Assembly: GCA_963693285.1 (NCBI GenBank)
Contig: OY848917.1
Location: 17,407,245-17,471,244 of the forward strand
Source of the DNA: Xestospongia muta
Taxonomy: Eukaryota; Porifera; Demospongiae; Haplosclerida; Petrosiidae
Direction: 5' to 3'
DNA: 64,000 bases
The position numbers and the translations under genes are program-made. The notes below the pieces were generated by a model. It was not told where the DNA came from. It ran no database searches and saw only the letters and a list, made by a program, of their open reading frames with translations. Positions 16,940 through 27,228 of this stretch are shown in pieces (position 1 is the stretch's first letter; each line of letters opens with the position of its first letter).

Positions 16940-17150
16940 AATTATGCAGTAATGAAAACAAGGATGGTGTATCCTTATTCAAATTCCCTAAAAGAAAGGA
17001 AACAGTGGATTAAGCAAATTAAGAGGACTAGAGCAGGCTGGACAAGTCCAAGTGACTACATGTTATCCGCAGCTGTCATTTCACTGAGGATTGTTTTGAG
17101 ACTTCTAGTATACTAGCTAATGAGATGGAGTATACTTTCAGAAGACAAAA
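16940..17150 (+). pseudogene. Second, tandem copy of the THAP fragment
   Basis: From atgcagtaatgaaaacaagg onward this repeats 16676-16885, about 267 bases further on. It includes the WIKQIKRTRAGWTSPSDY segment and the FTEDCFE-coding bases, here frameshifted. The other two element copies have only one THAP segment, so this duplication is private to block 1. Confidence 0.7.
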
Positions 17151-17302
17151 AACCACCTTGTAGCCTTCCACGTACACTTGTACCTTTCTTATGCAGTACC
17201 TACAGTCATTCAAATAAAACAGATGCAATAGCTGAGCATACTAGTCAATTTGGATCATTGTAATCCAAGTAATAATATCACAAATATGTTGATGAAAGTT
17301 AA

Positions 17303-18005
17303 TTATAAATCTGGGTATTTAAATCCAGTGTAATTATCAGATGGGAAGGTTTTCCTTATAACTGTTACTGCACATGATGGTAGTCCTTGTCCAATCATCC
17401 CCAATACCATCTAGTTAGTTGATGATATGTAGTGTGTATGAATTGTCTGTAGAGAAATCATAACCATATGAAGGTTACAATTTATAACAGTAGAAAGCTT
17501 ACTCTTGTATAGTTGTTTGTCCTTGGTATTTGCCATATTGCTGCCTGTATGCAAAGAAGGCTGTTTGATGTACCCAAACATTTGAAGATACTGGATGATC
17601 TGTAATACAAGAAAACTCAGACCCCCTTCGTTGGACCACCTTAGTAATCTCACAACAACACAGACATTCATTGTGAGTGGACATTAATCGACAATTTTTA
17701 CAAGAGCACCTAAATTTGATATATGCATAAATATTATTGAAAGACTTCTTACTTACCACTGTAAGTTGGAAGTTCTGTCATATCCATTAGATTGTGACAC
17801 CTCAAGGCTGTCTTCATCAGGCTGATGGGTACCATATCCACATACTGTGGCTCAAATGAGTATGGCTCAACAACACTTATAATCAAGCTCATCATCACTA
17901 TGTGAATAGGACAGGTTTAGGCTTTTCTCAGATTTAGAATATCTTTTTCCTCAGATTCCTCAGATTCAGATCCTTCCATAGAAGTTTCCTCTATACTGTG
18001 ATCCG
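17303..18005 (-). pseudogene. P2X7 C-terminal-domain-like gene (zinc-cysteine domain), broken
   Basis: Read on minus, successive pieces give EPYSFEPQYVDM, then RCSCKNCRLMSTHNECLCCC, then CITDHPVSSNVWVHQTAFFA and YRQQYG, then RQFIHTTYHQLTRWYWG and finally LPSCAVTVIRKTFPSDNYTG with FKYPDL before a stop. This is the order and spacing of the intracellular zinc-binding C-terminal domain of P2X7 receptors, which invertebrate genomes carry as stand-alone or fused domains. An acidic serine-rich leader lies upstream. The last part needs a frame change after RWYWG, and the first splice junction is unresolved, so it is likely inactive. It lies convergent to the THAP fragment. Confidence 0.7.
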
Positions 18006-18201
18006 TCTTCGTTCAATGACTAAAACGCGTCATCTTGGAGGCCACGCCCGTTACAGGAAGTAAATTGCAACTTTGAGCTCTATATCTTTTTTACCATAGC
18101 AGTAACAGCTATGGTAAGATTTTTGGTGTGATAAACACTTGCAAATAGCTACATATTAGTGTATTTTTCAGTGACAATGAAATTTCATGTTAGGTACCCT
18201 T

Positions 18202-18640
18202 TAATGGAGGAGTGTGACTTCAATAGTCATGTCTAAGGAATTTAATGAAGGAGTGTGACTTCAGTAGTCATGTGCTAAGGGATTTAATGAAGGAGTGTGA
18301 CTTCAATAGTCATGTGCTAAAGAATTTAATGAAGGTGTGTGACTTCAATAATCATGTGCTAAGAATTCTAATGGAGGTGTGTGACTTCAATAGTCATGTG
18401 CTAAGGTTTTAATGGAGGAGTGTGACTTCAATAGTCATGTGCTAAGGAATTTAATGAAGGAGTGTGACTTCAATAATCATGTGCTAAGAATTCTAATGGA
18501 GGTGTGTGACTTCAATAGTCATGTGCTAAGGTTTTAATGGAGGAGTGTGACTTCAATAGTCATGTGTTAAGGATTCTAATGGAGGAGTGTGACTTCAATA
18601 GTCATGTGCTAATGGTTCTAATGGAGGAGTGTGACAAATA
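18202..18640. repeat. 42-bp minisatellite, right array of block 1
   Basis: About ten more units in the same orientation as the left array, with a higher-order doublet (a ttaatgaaggagtgtgactt unit alternating with a shorter one). It ends where the text changes to gacaaatataagctctgtta. Confidence 0.92.
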
Positions 18641-19075
18641 TAAGCTCTGTTATAAGTATAAGCTCTAGATTTGGAATTACTAATTAAAAAAATTCTAGCC
18701 ACATTAGCATTAACATTGTCAGTTTCTAAAAGTCCTAGTGTTATCAACCAATGATATTTTTGATCTTAAAAATCAATGCATGTACCTTTGCTGTGTGAGT
18801 GATTACATCAAGGATCAAGGAGTATGCTAACAATTATATTTAAGCTTTTGCCTCTTAGTTTTGTATTTTGAAGTTTTTCTTTATTGCTATTTTCTTTCAA
18901 GCTTATACTTGCAACATTAATGACCAAGAACATGTATGCACAGGTAGAGAAAGAGTAAAGTAGGTGTTTAGGTTTGACTTTAGTGTATTTCTCATTACTC
19001 CTATGATAATAATCCACAGCCAATTTTTGGTGATATCAAAAGCCATCCAAGTGACATCTACCACTGGTATAAACT
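18641..19075. repeat. Dispersed flank repeat
   Basis: Same as about 36041-36490 and 47766-48200. Parts are related in both orientations to 6680-7090. It contains no supported gene; the minus-strand open frames in it recur only because the DNA recurs. Confidence 0.7.
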
Positions 19076-19229
19076 CTAAAAACTTAACTCAAAAAAGAGG
19101 ATCACACTAGACAGTATATATACTCTCTAATTTCTTTTGGACTACTGAGCAACTCCACACTTATCAACTGGTAAAGCTCCCTTGAACTAAGGTTGTGAAG
19201 ACCACTAAAAATGTATACATATATATATA

Positions 19230-19937
19230 TATAGTAGTGGTTATGTAAATATGGTTGGGATAGTGTATATTGTAATGTCTCAAAGGATAACACTGAAACG
19301 AAAAGTGTTCTATACTCATCAGCAATGAAAAAAGAAACAACAGTTCCCACTCCTACACTTTTAAGTAAGGTCACTGTGTAATATTAAAATAAATTTAGTA
19401 ACATTATAGAGTATTGAGGCATGTATTTGTTATTGATGCCACAATAATATTATTTACTTGACAGATATAACAACTAAGTCAAGTAGTAAATGGCAAGTAT
19501 TGTCATATATACCTGCTACATTACTGGTCTTTGTTATCATATTCATAGCAGTACTACTTGCAGTCAAATGTAAATCTAAATATCGAAAGAAGGTGAGTAG
19601 ATATTAAAATTGATGAATTAAGAAATATAGAATGGACTAAGAACTTTGTCCTTGTTATAGACAATTCTGACAAATTTGAATGCTTGCTATAGTACAGTCA
19701 TGAGAGAAGCCAACCCAAACAGGTAAACATCAAATATTCCTATTTAACTGCATGTACCTATTCACAGTAAAGTTATGCCTACTATATATTAGTTTTATAG
19801 GTCCTCATAACAGCTTCATCCACAATCCTGACACTTTTAATAGTAGAGAGGCTATTGTTTATGAAACTGTAACAGCAGTAAATCAGAAAGTAACATCACC
19901 CCTACCACTGAGGGAGTCCAGTACAACAACCTATTGA
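19230..19937 (+). pseudogene. 5'-truncated short-tail Delta remnant, block 1
   Basis: It begins inside the last EGF repeat (TGTAAATATGGTTGGGATAG) and continues to the exon end at 19364. The membrane exon at 19465-19592 encodes ITTKSSSKWQVLSYIPATLL, with a proline in the helix where the full genes have Leu. Tail pieces follow at 19661-19722 and 19801-19937. Signal peptide, MNNL, DSL and three EGF repeats are missing. Splice sites of the remaining exons are intact, but no start is present. Confidence 0.8.
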
Positions 19938-20059
19938 CATTATTTGAGAAAGAGCATATTGAAAGTTCAACAATTGTTTACTCTGTTATTTATTCTCAAA
20001 AGTTATGTTTATATATGATTCAGAATTAACTTTTATAGATTTAATATTTGTTTTGTTAT

Positions 20060-20271
20060 CATCTCACAGTTAAGACATTTGTAACTTAATATAATTGAAT
20101 TTGAAATTGGTCTAATAACTAAGTATTTACACAATATGTTATTCAAAGCTCTGATTACACATGTTAATACTTTGTATTAATTTCCTCATATGGTAAAAAT
20201 AGCAAAGTCATGTTTTCAATATTTATTCTTGATTAAAGCATTTTCAATATCATTCTAACAGTGATAAAGAC
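20060..20271 (+). promoter_or_regulatory. Conserved 5' flank of the Delta-like genes
   Basis: The 200 or so bases before the ATG are nearly the same before every Delta copy with a 5' end. Examples are gcaaagtcatgttttcaata and the run up to gtgataaagacatgcaagg. The promoter and 5' leader probably lie here. I cannot point to a clear TATA box or to specific factor sites. Confidence 0.45.
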
Positions 20272-22657
20272 ATGCAAGGACTGATACCATTGTTGTTCTT
20301 GTGCTTCTCTCCATTGTTGGTGAGTTAATTACAACCACTTCAATAATTTTGAATTTTTACTTACTAATAAAGGTGACTGGAAAATGGACTCTAGATGTCT
20401 CACTAATACAGTATACTAATACTTACCATGTCTATCATCAAAGTGTAAATTCATACTGCTGTTGTCATGATACTAGTAACTGTCATTTATTAATAAATGA
20501 GACACAATGTTCTAATGATTGTGGTGGTGAATTAGAGATGTGTCTACATCAAAAGTATGCCTGTACAGGAGGCACATCCTATTTATCACTGTCAAATGAC
20601 AGTGTTACTTTTAGTAATTTGTCATTACAATTTACCAGCAAGACATTCCAACCTGTAAGTAATGATTGTATAACAACTAGAAGTCAATATGTGTCATTTG
20701 TACAGACCAAAGGCATATTCAAGATTCGTGTAAAGTTATGGCAGAAACAAATAGATGTCTTTAATATCAATTTAATAAGCCATACACATGTTAAACAAAT
20801 GTACAGTAGTAATACTCAAATCCTGTTAAATTATTATCTCCACTGTACTCCACACTATTATGGTGAACAGTGTAAGGTGTATTGTAAACCTAATAATACT
20901 ATAGGACATTACAGATGTGATAGTAATGGAACTGAGATATGTCTTGAAGGATACTCTGAAGACACCAACTGCACTAAAGGTAATGATTATACAGATAGAT
21001 TAGCACTATCTTATATATTGTAGCTTTATGCTCAAATGGTTGTAATACTATTGGTGGTCATTGTATATCTCCTAATGTATGTGAGTGTTATTCTGGATGG
21101 ACTGGTCATAATTGTAGTACACCAGTTTGTTCTAATGGCTGTCTTCATGGATATTGTTATCAACCTGACTATTGCCTATGTAAAGATGGTTGGAGAGGAG
21201 ACAACTGTTCACAACCATTATGTTCACATGTTTGTGTACATGGGGAATGCAGTAGTCCTGATTATTGTACTTGTTATGGAGGTTGGTTTGGTGATAACTG
21301 TTCCCAACCATTATGTTCACATGTTTGTGTACATGGGGAATGCAGTAGTCCTGATTATTGTACTTGTTTTGGAGGTTGGTTTGGTGATAACTGTTCCCAG
21401 CCAGTTTGTATGAAACACTGTAATCTTACAAATGGATATTGTATACAACCTGGAGAGTGTTTATGTAAATATGGTTGGGATGGTGTATATTGTAATGTCT
21501 CAAAGGATAACAATGAAACAGAAAGTGTTCGCTATCAATTAACAATGAATTCAAACTTTATAACACTAACACCTACGTTATTGTTTTCAAGTAAGCTATA
21601 ATGTCTTAAAGATATAATAGTTAGTTTGAAATTGTGATTATTGTATACTAATAGCAAACTGATGATATAATGTGATTTGTTAAGAGGATAAATGTCAGCA
21701 ATGTAGCACTACCTAGTAGTAAGAAATGAAAGATGTTTTATTTATTGCTAACCTATGCCAGCTAATGAAAATTTTAACTTATTCTTCTTGACATGTTATT
21801 AGATAAAAAAAACAAGTCAGAAATTTTCAAGTGGCAAGTTTCTACATATGTACTGGCTACTTTACTAGTATTTTGTCTAACAATGATTATAACACTTCTT
21901 GTATTGTTTACACTGTCACTTAAAAAGAAACAATTGAAGTGTCAAAAAGACAACAGTGAGTTTACACTAATTTGTATTTACTAATGTTTCATTGAATGTA
22001 ATTATAGGGAATAACCAATTTGTACTACATCATCCACATGGATCAAAATCAACAAAAGATTTAAAATTGATCGTATATGACAGTGTATCACTTAATGATG
22101 GACGGGTGAAAGAAAACAGTCATTTTCCTACAATAACTTTGAAAGGTGATTCACAAAAGCTTTGTTCATCTACTTACGATGTTCTAACTCATTGTGGTAG
22201 CTTAAACCAACATTCTAACACTATAACTCCTTCAAATGCTTGTATATATGATGTAGTCCTACCTATTGATGAAGACATATCCACATCGACCATTACTACA
22301 CCAGCTGATGAAGACACTCATCAATATAATAAGTTGTTTATATTCTCTGAGGAAAGACAGAGTGATGATACAACAGGTACATATTCATCTATCCCATTGC
22401 ATACTAGGCAACAATGGATCAAGGATAATAGCAGTATACCAGATAACAAGGTTCATGCTCCGGCATTAGTTTCTCCAGTCACTACTACTTCCTATGAAAC
22501 TATTCAACCACTGAGTACTGGTCATGTTGTTTGTACATCATCAATTGATGAAGTTATTCAGCATGAGTATGATATTATACTTGCTGAGTCTTCAAAGAAA
22601 AATATTGATGAAAAAATGATTGGTGCATATTCGGTTATCAGTGCTGACTGTATGTGA
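20272..22657 (+). CDS. Delta-like ligand, long tail, five EGF repeats
   Basis: Exons 20272-20319, 20373-20979, 21024-21590, 21803-21955 and 22008-22657 sum to 2025 bases (674 residues). Exon 1 is a signal peptide (MQGLIPLLFLCFSPLL). Exon 2 has an MNNL-like region opening VTGKWTLDVSLIQYT and, at about residues 174-216, a DSL domain: YYGEQC, GHYRC and CLEGYSEDTNC with the usual spacing. That is the Notch-binding module of Delta ligands. Exon 3 encodes five EGF repeats; the third is duplicated (93-base period at 21214 and 21307), whereas other copies have four. The membrane helix is at about residues 424-445. The tail of about 229 residues has eight tyrosines, each in a YxxPhi motif (YDSV, YDVL, YDVV, YNKL, YSSI, YETI, YDII, YSVI). 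The ligand role is inferred from the DSL. The start is set by the signal peptide. Confidence 0.85.
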
Positions 22658-23610
22658 GCTGCTTATCAAAAAAATTTTTTTTCAAACATAATTATTGACT
22701 TTTTTGTCTTCACTCAATGTTTGCTTTATATCATAATAACATAGATTTTAATATTATTATCTACATTTGTTTTGAATAACTTAATATATACAATCAAGTA
22801 GTTACTATTATATATACTTTCAATACTGTGAATTTTGCAAACAATGTACAAATATAAGTCACAGCAGGGGCTATACTTAGAACAAGTAGCAGATCTGAAA
22901 GCTAGTAGTTTTTGCTCTTTGGCAAGTAGTTATATGGTTTGAGCTATTAGCACATTACATTATTTGTAATTATTTGTATGAGGGATGATTCACAATAGGA
23001 AAACCCTTGTTTTTAAGATCCACATTTGAGGTTTTGATTTTTTTCAAAGTGATTAATCGTTTATATAAAAGCGCATTTGCTAAAGGCAATTGTCTTGAAA
23101 ATAAATGTCCATATAATTCCAAAATTAAAATGGACTTAAAACCTACTTTCTATTTATGGTAACAACCTGAATATGTGCAAAATTGATGTTGAGATATTAT
23201 GATTAAAATGGACTTAAAACCTACTTTCTATTTATGGTAACAACCTGAATATGTGCAAAATTGATGTTGAGATATTATGAGTCAATTGAAATTATTATGA
23301 CAAAACATTTTTTGTAGTTTGTACGAAATTAAAAAAGGCTACTAGTTTTTGGGAGATATTTTAATCCTGAGTTACAACAATAACTTATAAATAAAGTCAA
23401 CTACAGTGCTCCAGTATTTAAATACAAACAAAAACATTTGGAAATAACAAGCTACCTTTAAATTTTGATAATAGTTTAAGAGTAATGTACAAACCTGAAA
23501 TTGCCACACCCACAGCTTATTATAATAAGTGGTACTATATTTATGTGTATACAAAATTATTAAAGCAAACTTATCTGTCTGAGGCTGAGCAAAGTTAGGA
23601 CATTTCGGTA
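22658..23610. repeat. Shared 3' flank of long-tail genes and 5' flank of the Ig gene
   Basis: This interval also follows the long-tail genes ending at 51607 and 62031 and leads into the Ig-type gene there. After the copies ending 31267 and 43304 the match stops near 31850 and 43890, where different DNA begins. No gene is supported inside it. Minus-strand frames such as the one at 23372-23617 are shadows of this conserved DNA. Confidence 0.6.
23124..23279. repeat. 78-bp tandem duplication
   Basis: Two adjacent, virtually identical 78-base copies beginning attaaaatggacttaaaacc (23124-23201 and 23202-23279). The matching places after the other long-tail genes have a single copy. Confidence 0.9.
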
Positions 23611-24726
23611 ATGGCAATCCTGCAAGAAGTAAATCTGGTTCTGTTGTTAAGTGTACTATTAAACATTGTCATGGCCACTAAAGGTAAGGCATCCATGGAT
23701 GTTAGTTAATATGGAACTGTATGTCATCAATCATGTTGTCCTGGAAATTATGAATATGAACGACAACCACCAACAAACTTTACTCAATGTAATCCTGTAA
23801 CTGTATGGATTGAACTTCGACTACAATGTTCAGTACTAGTACCTCGTGATAGTAACACTGTGACTGTGAAATGGTATTCGAGTAAGAACAACAGTGGCTG
23901 TACAAACTGCATTTTAAGTGGACAAGAAAAATTTGAGGTCGTAACTACTAGAGGTCATTCTCATCTTTTAGACATAGACCGTATCACAACAGATCTAACT
24001 ATCAAACCTCACTTGACAAGGACTGGTTATTATTGGTGTGAAGTCATTGACCCTGTATATAATGGAGTATTTATATCTAGTAATAAAGCACCCGTGTTTG
24101 ACAATGAGATTACAAATGTTTGTAGTGGAATATTTTTTGAAAATCTGAAAAGCTGTGCAGCAGTAGAAATTAAAAATGTTCACACTCTAAATTTCAGTGC
24201 ATGTTTACCATCACATCAAATAACATGTGATATATATTCTTTTACAACAACACAAAACATGAATGTAACAAATACTTATTTTACCCAGACTAGCAGCATG
24301 ATCAGTTCAAATCACTTATCCATGCCTTTAACAGATAATATGACTTATCCTCTACCATCTAATAAGAATTCTCCTTTACCATCTGATAAGAAATCTCTTG
24401 AACCATCTTATAAGAATTCTCCCCTGCCATCTGATATGAGTTATCCTCTGATCAATAAATTAATATTGCCTATAGCATTTACTTTGGTATTGATAGTATT
24501 AGTGTGTATCATATTATGTATTATTGGATTGATTCTCAAGACTAACAAAAGGAAAACATACAAAAATAACAGAAGTAAGTAATTATAATAATAATACCTT
24601 TGAGAGTTGTTTACAGACATGACTCAAACAGACACAGAACTACCACAGACAGAAACGGATGATTGGTATGAGAAAGAACCATTAATTGACCCAAGAAACT
24701 CATATAATTCACCTCTTCCTATATAG
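23611..24726 (+). CDS. Ig-like type I membrane receptor, copy 1 (splice acceptor mutated)
   Basis: Exons 23611-23683, 23735-24574 and 24617-24726 sum to 1023 bases (340 residues). Exon 1 is a signal peptide (MAILQEVNLVLLLSVLLNIV). Exon 2 has an Ig V-like fold: Cys in RLQCSVLV (about residue 55), the Trp of VKWYS, and LTIKPHLTRTGYYWCEV with the second Cys near 126. A Cys-rich segment, a Ser/Pro stalk with PLPSxKxS repeats (about 221-261) and a strong membrane helix (about 265-292) follow. The 48-residue tail has two tyrosines (WYEKEPL, SYNSPL). In this copy the bases before exon 2 read tcat instead of tcag, so the AG acceptor is lost. The reading frame is otherwise intact. It either uses another acceptor or is a young pseudogene. 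Partner unknown. Confidence 0.65.
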
Positions 24727-25540
24727 CAATCCACAGTGTGATGTCACTATTGTAACAAACACTAAGGAGTGGTTTGAAAAAACAACAGCTGAACCACTCT
24801 ACAGTAGTAAGTGACTATAATAGAGTTCTGTTGGTTCACATTAATTGGAATAGATGTTCTTATTCAAAGAGATATAAAACAACCACAAACTCCATTATCT
24901 TCGTAAGAAACATGAATGAATGATTAGTACACTTTACTTCCAGCACAGTTATCAGTATGAAGATGTTAATTCTTCAACCATCAATAAGAAGACAATAGAG
25001 GAGCCACATTATGATAGTAAGTATAGTTTTGGAGATAATTAACTGTCATGTTCTATGTACAGGTACAGTTCAAAGAGAGATAAAACAATCACAGATAATC
25101 ACAGTTCAATGGTAAAAAATATAACATATAGATGTTTTTACACTTTTGCCTTACTCTAGTAATCCTGCATATAAAAGGCCTGTTTTCCCAAAAATTAAAG
25201 ATGTGTCGGTCAATAAAACAGCTGAACCACTGCACAATGGTAAGTAGTGTTTTGTAGGCTAGATAGGAACACTTCACTGCTGAAGGAAGTGTAACATTGA
25301 TAGATATACACACATATATAGTGATTCTTGGTCACAAGCTATACTATGTACATAATAAACTATTAAATATTATGTCCATGCTGTGTATTATAAACAGAGG
25401 AAGAGAAGATTCACAAACACAGACTGTTCAGTTGAATGGTAAAGCAATTGACATTGAGACGACCGGCTTATTTTTATTCACTAAACCAGAACATGATGAT
25501 ATTTTTTTTCAAAACAGAAGGATAAGTCAAATGTAAAACC
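24727..25540 (+). other. Chain of tail-like exon candidates downstream of the Ig gene
   Basis: Short open pieces bounded by AG and GT signals follow the Ig stop. About 24954-25018 reads HSYQYEDVNSSTINKKT then IEEPHYD. Near 25063-25110 is TVQREIKQSQIITVQ, near 25160-25240 NPAYKRPVFPKIKDVSVNKT then AEPLHN, and near 25400-25536 EDSQTQTVQLNGKAIDIETT and on to a stop. Tyrosine motifs (YEDV, NPAY) suggest cytoplasmic tail exons, either alternative 3' exons of the Ig gene or leftovers of a related receptor. Joining them in one frame is uncertain. Confidence 0.4.
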
Positions 25541-25990
25541 AAACGAACCACTTAATGATTATAATTAGTAGTGTACTAATTGATAGTATTAGTATTTGAA
25601 TTTGAAATTACTCTAATTTAATGCAATAAAATATCTTGATAATGAACAGCATTTAAAAAAACAATTTCAAGTCCCATATAATAATTTTTGTTATTATATT
25701 TAGTGAGTCATTGTACTAATATACTTTATATTCGAATGTTTATTATTATTTATGAATGTAAAGTTTGTCATCTTACAGTTAAAGACAGTAAGACATTTGT
25801 AACTTAACATATTTGAATTTGAAATTACTCTAATGACTAAGTAACTAAACCACATGTTATTCAAAGCTGTGATTACATATGCTAATACTTTGTATTAATT
25901 TCCTCATGTGGTAAAAATTGCAAAGTCATGTTTTCAATATCTATTCTTGATTAAAAGCATTTTCAATGTCATTCTAACAGTGATAAAGAC
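25541..25990. repeat. 5' flank of the Delta copy at 25991
   Basis: From about 25640 this matches the flanks before the Delta genes at 28958 and 40997, including aacaatttcaagtcccatat. No separate gene is seen. Confidence 0.5.
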
Positions 25991-27228
25991 ATGCAAGGAC
26001 TGATAACATTGTTGTTCTTGTGCTTCTCTCCATTGTTGGTGAGTTAATTACTATCACTTCAATAATTTTGCATTTTACTTACTAATAAAGGTGACTGGAA
26101 AATGGACTCTAGATGTCTCACTAATACAGTATACTAATACTTACCATGTCTATCATCAAAGTATAAATTCATACTGCTGTTGTCATGATATTAGTATCTG
26201 TCATTCATTAATAAATGAGACACAATGTTGTAATGATTGTGGTGGTGAATTAGAGATGTGTCTACATCAAAAGTATGCCTGTACAGGAGGCACATCCTAT
26301 TTATCACTGTCAAATGACAATGTTACTTTTAGTAATTTGTCATTACAATTTACCAGCAAGATATTTCAACCTGTAAGTAATAATTATATAACAACTACAA
26401 GTCAATATGTGTCATTTGTACAGACCAAAGGCATAATCAAGATTCGTGTATATAAAGATGAATTTTGGCAAAAACAAATAGATGTCATTAATATCAATTT
26501 AATAAGCCATACACATGTTAAACAAATGTACAGTAGTAATACTCAAATCCTGTTAAATTATTATCTCCACTGTACTACACACTATTATGGTGAACAGTGT
26601 AAGGTGTATTGTAAACCTAATAATACTATAGGACATTACAAATGTGATAGTAATGGAACTGAGATATGTCTTGAAGGATACTCTAAAGACACCAACTGCA
26701 CTAAAGGTAAAGATTATATAGATAATATATTAATAGATTAGCACTATCTTATATATTGTAGCTTTATGCTTAAATGGTTGTAATACTATTGGTGGTCATT
26801 GTGTATCTCCTAATGTATGTGAGTGTTATTCTGGATGGACTGGTCATAATTGTAGTACACCAGTTTGCACTAATGGTTGTCTTCATGGATATTGTTATCA
26901 ACCTGACTATTGCCTATGTAAAGATGGTTGGAGAGGAGACAGCTGTTCACAACCATTATGTTCACATGTTTGTGTACATGGTCAATGCAGTAGTCCTGAT
27001 AATTGTACTTGTTTTGGAGGTTGGTTTGGTGATAACTGTTCACAACCAGTTTGTATGGAACACTGTGATTTTACAAATGGATATTGTATCCAACCTGGAG
27101 AGTGTTTATGTAAATATAGTTGGGATGGTGTATATTGTAATGTCTCAAAGGATAACAATGAAACAGAAAGTGTTCTGTACTCATCAGCAACGAAAAAAGA
27201 AACATCAGTTCCCACTCCTACTCTTTAA
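25991..27228 (+). CDS. Delta-like protein ending before the membrane exon (possibly secreted)
   Basis: Exons 25991-26038, 26091-26706 and 26762-27228 (stop included) sum to 1131 bases, 376 residues. Signal peptide, MNNL-like region, DSL and four EGF repeats are intact and free of frameshifts. The variable loop in exon 2 is the longest of the family (RVYKDEFWQ). In the last codons of the EGF exon, CTT TTA of the sister genes reads CTT TAA, a single-base change that ends the protein just before the splice to the membrane exon. The product, if made, would be a soluble DSL-EGF ectodomain. The alternative is an early pseudogene; the membrane exon acceptor is lost too. Confidence 0.65.

Larger units (their letters stand above)
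16382..18201. mobile_element. TTAA-flanked element with long inverted termini, THAP and P2X7C-like parts, copy 1
   Basis: The left end (gggtacctaacatgaaaaat) and right end (reverse complement of the same) form inverted repeats of about 200 bases. They extend to the ctccaagatgacg region near 16570 and its complement near 18030. TTAA flanks both ends, and on both sides the sequence resumes the 42-bp repeat unit (ggaattTTAA / TTAAtggaggag), so TTAA looks like the target duplication. Inside are a THAP-domain fragment on plus and a P2X7-C-terminal-like gene on minus. TTAA targets are typical of piggyBac-type transposons, while THAP is typical of P-element-type ones. I see no DDE catalytic region, so the copy is non-autonomous. 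Confidence 0.75.
15562..19937. repeat. Composite duplicated block, copy 1
   Basis: The order of parts is: 530 bases of unique-looking flank, 42-bp minisatellite, THAP/P2X7C element, minisatellite again, a 400-base flank (about 18641-19070), then a short-tail Delta remnant. The same order occurs at about 33048-37330 and 45079-49060. In those copies a reverse-transcriptase pseudogene and a long-tail Delta gene lie to the left. Here the SRCR gene does. Confidence 0.85.

Noticed and set aside
16094..18640. Regular 42-bp repeats considered as a CRISPR array.
   Set aside because: There are no unique spacers (unit follows unit), the genome is eukaryotic and no cas genes are present. It is a minisatellite.
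18808..19374. Minus-strand frames at 18808 and 19102 and their repeats at 36207, 47935 and 48291.
   Set aside because: They lie in the dispersed flank repeat or antisense to the Delta remnant. Copies differ by stops and there is no domain.
21036..21413. Open frames full of Val/Ile (starting MVVILLVVIVYLLMYVSV) that look like membrane proteins, also at 26774, 29738, 38720, 50083, 54412, 57460 and 60503.
   Set aside because: They are an alternative frame of the EGF exon. The EGF frame has the conserved cysteine spacing and splices in phase with its neighbours.
23372..23617. Minus-strand 81-codon frame MPLPKCPNFAQPQT..., repeated at 52240 and 62669.
   Set aside because: It overlaps the 5' flank and start codon of the Ig gene on the other strand and recurs only because the flank is duplicated. 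There is no domain or splice evidence.
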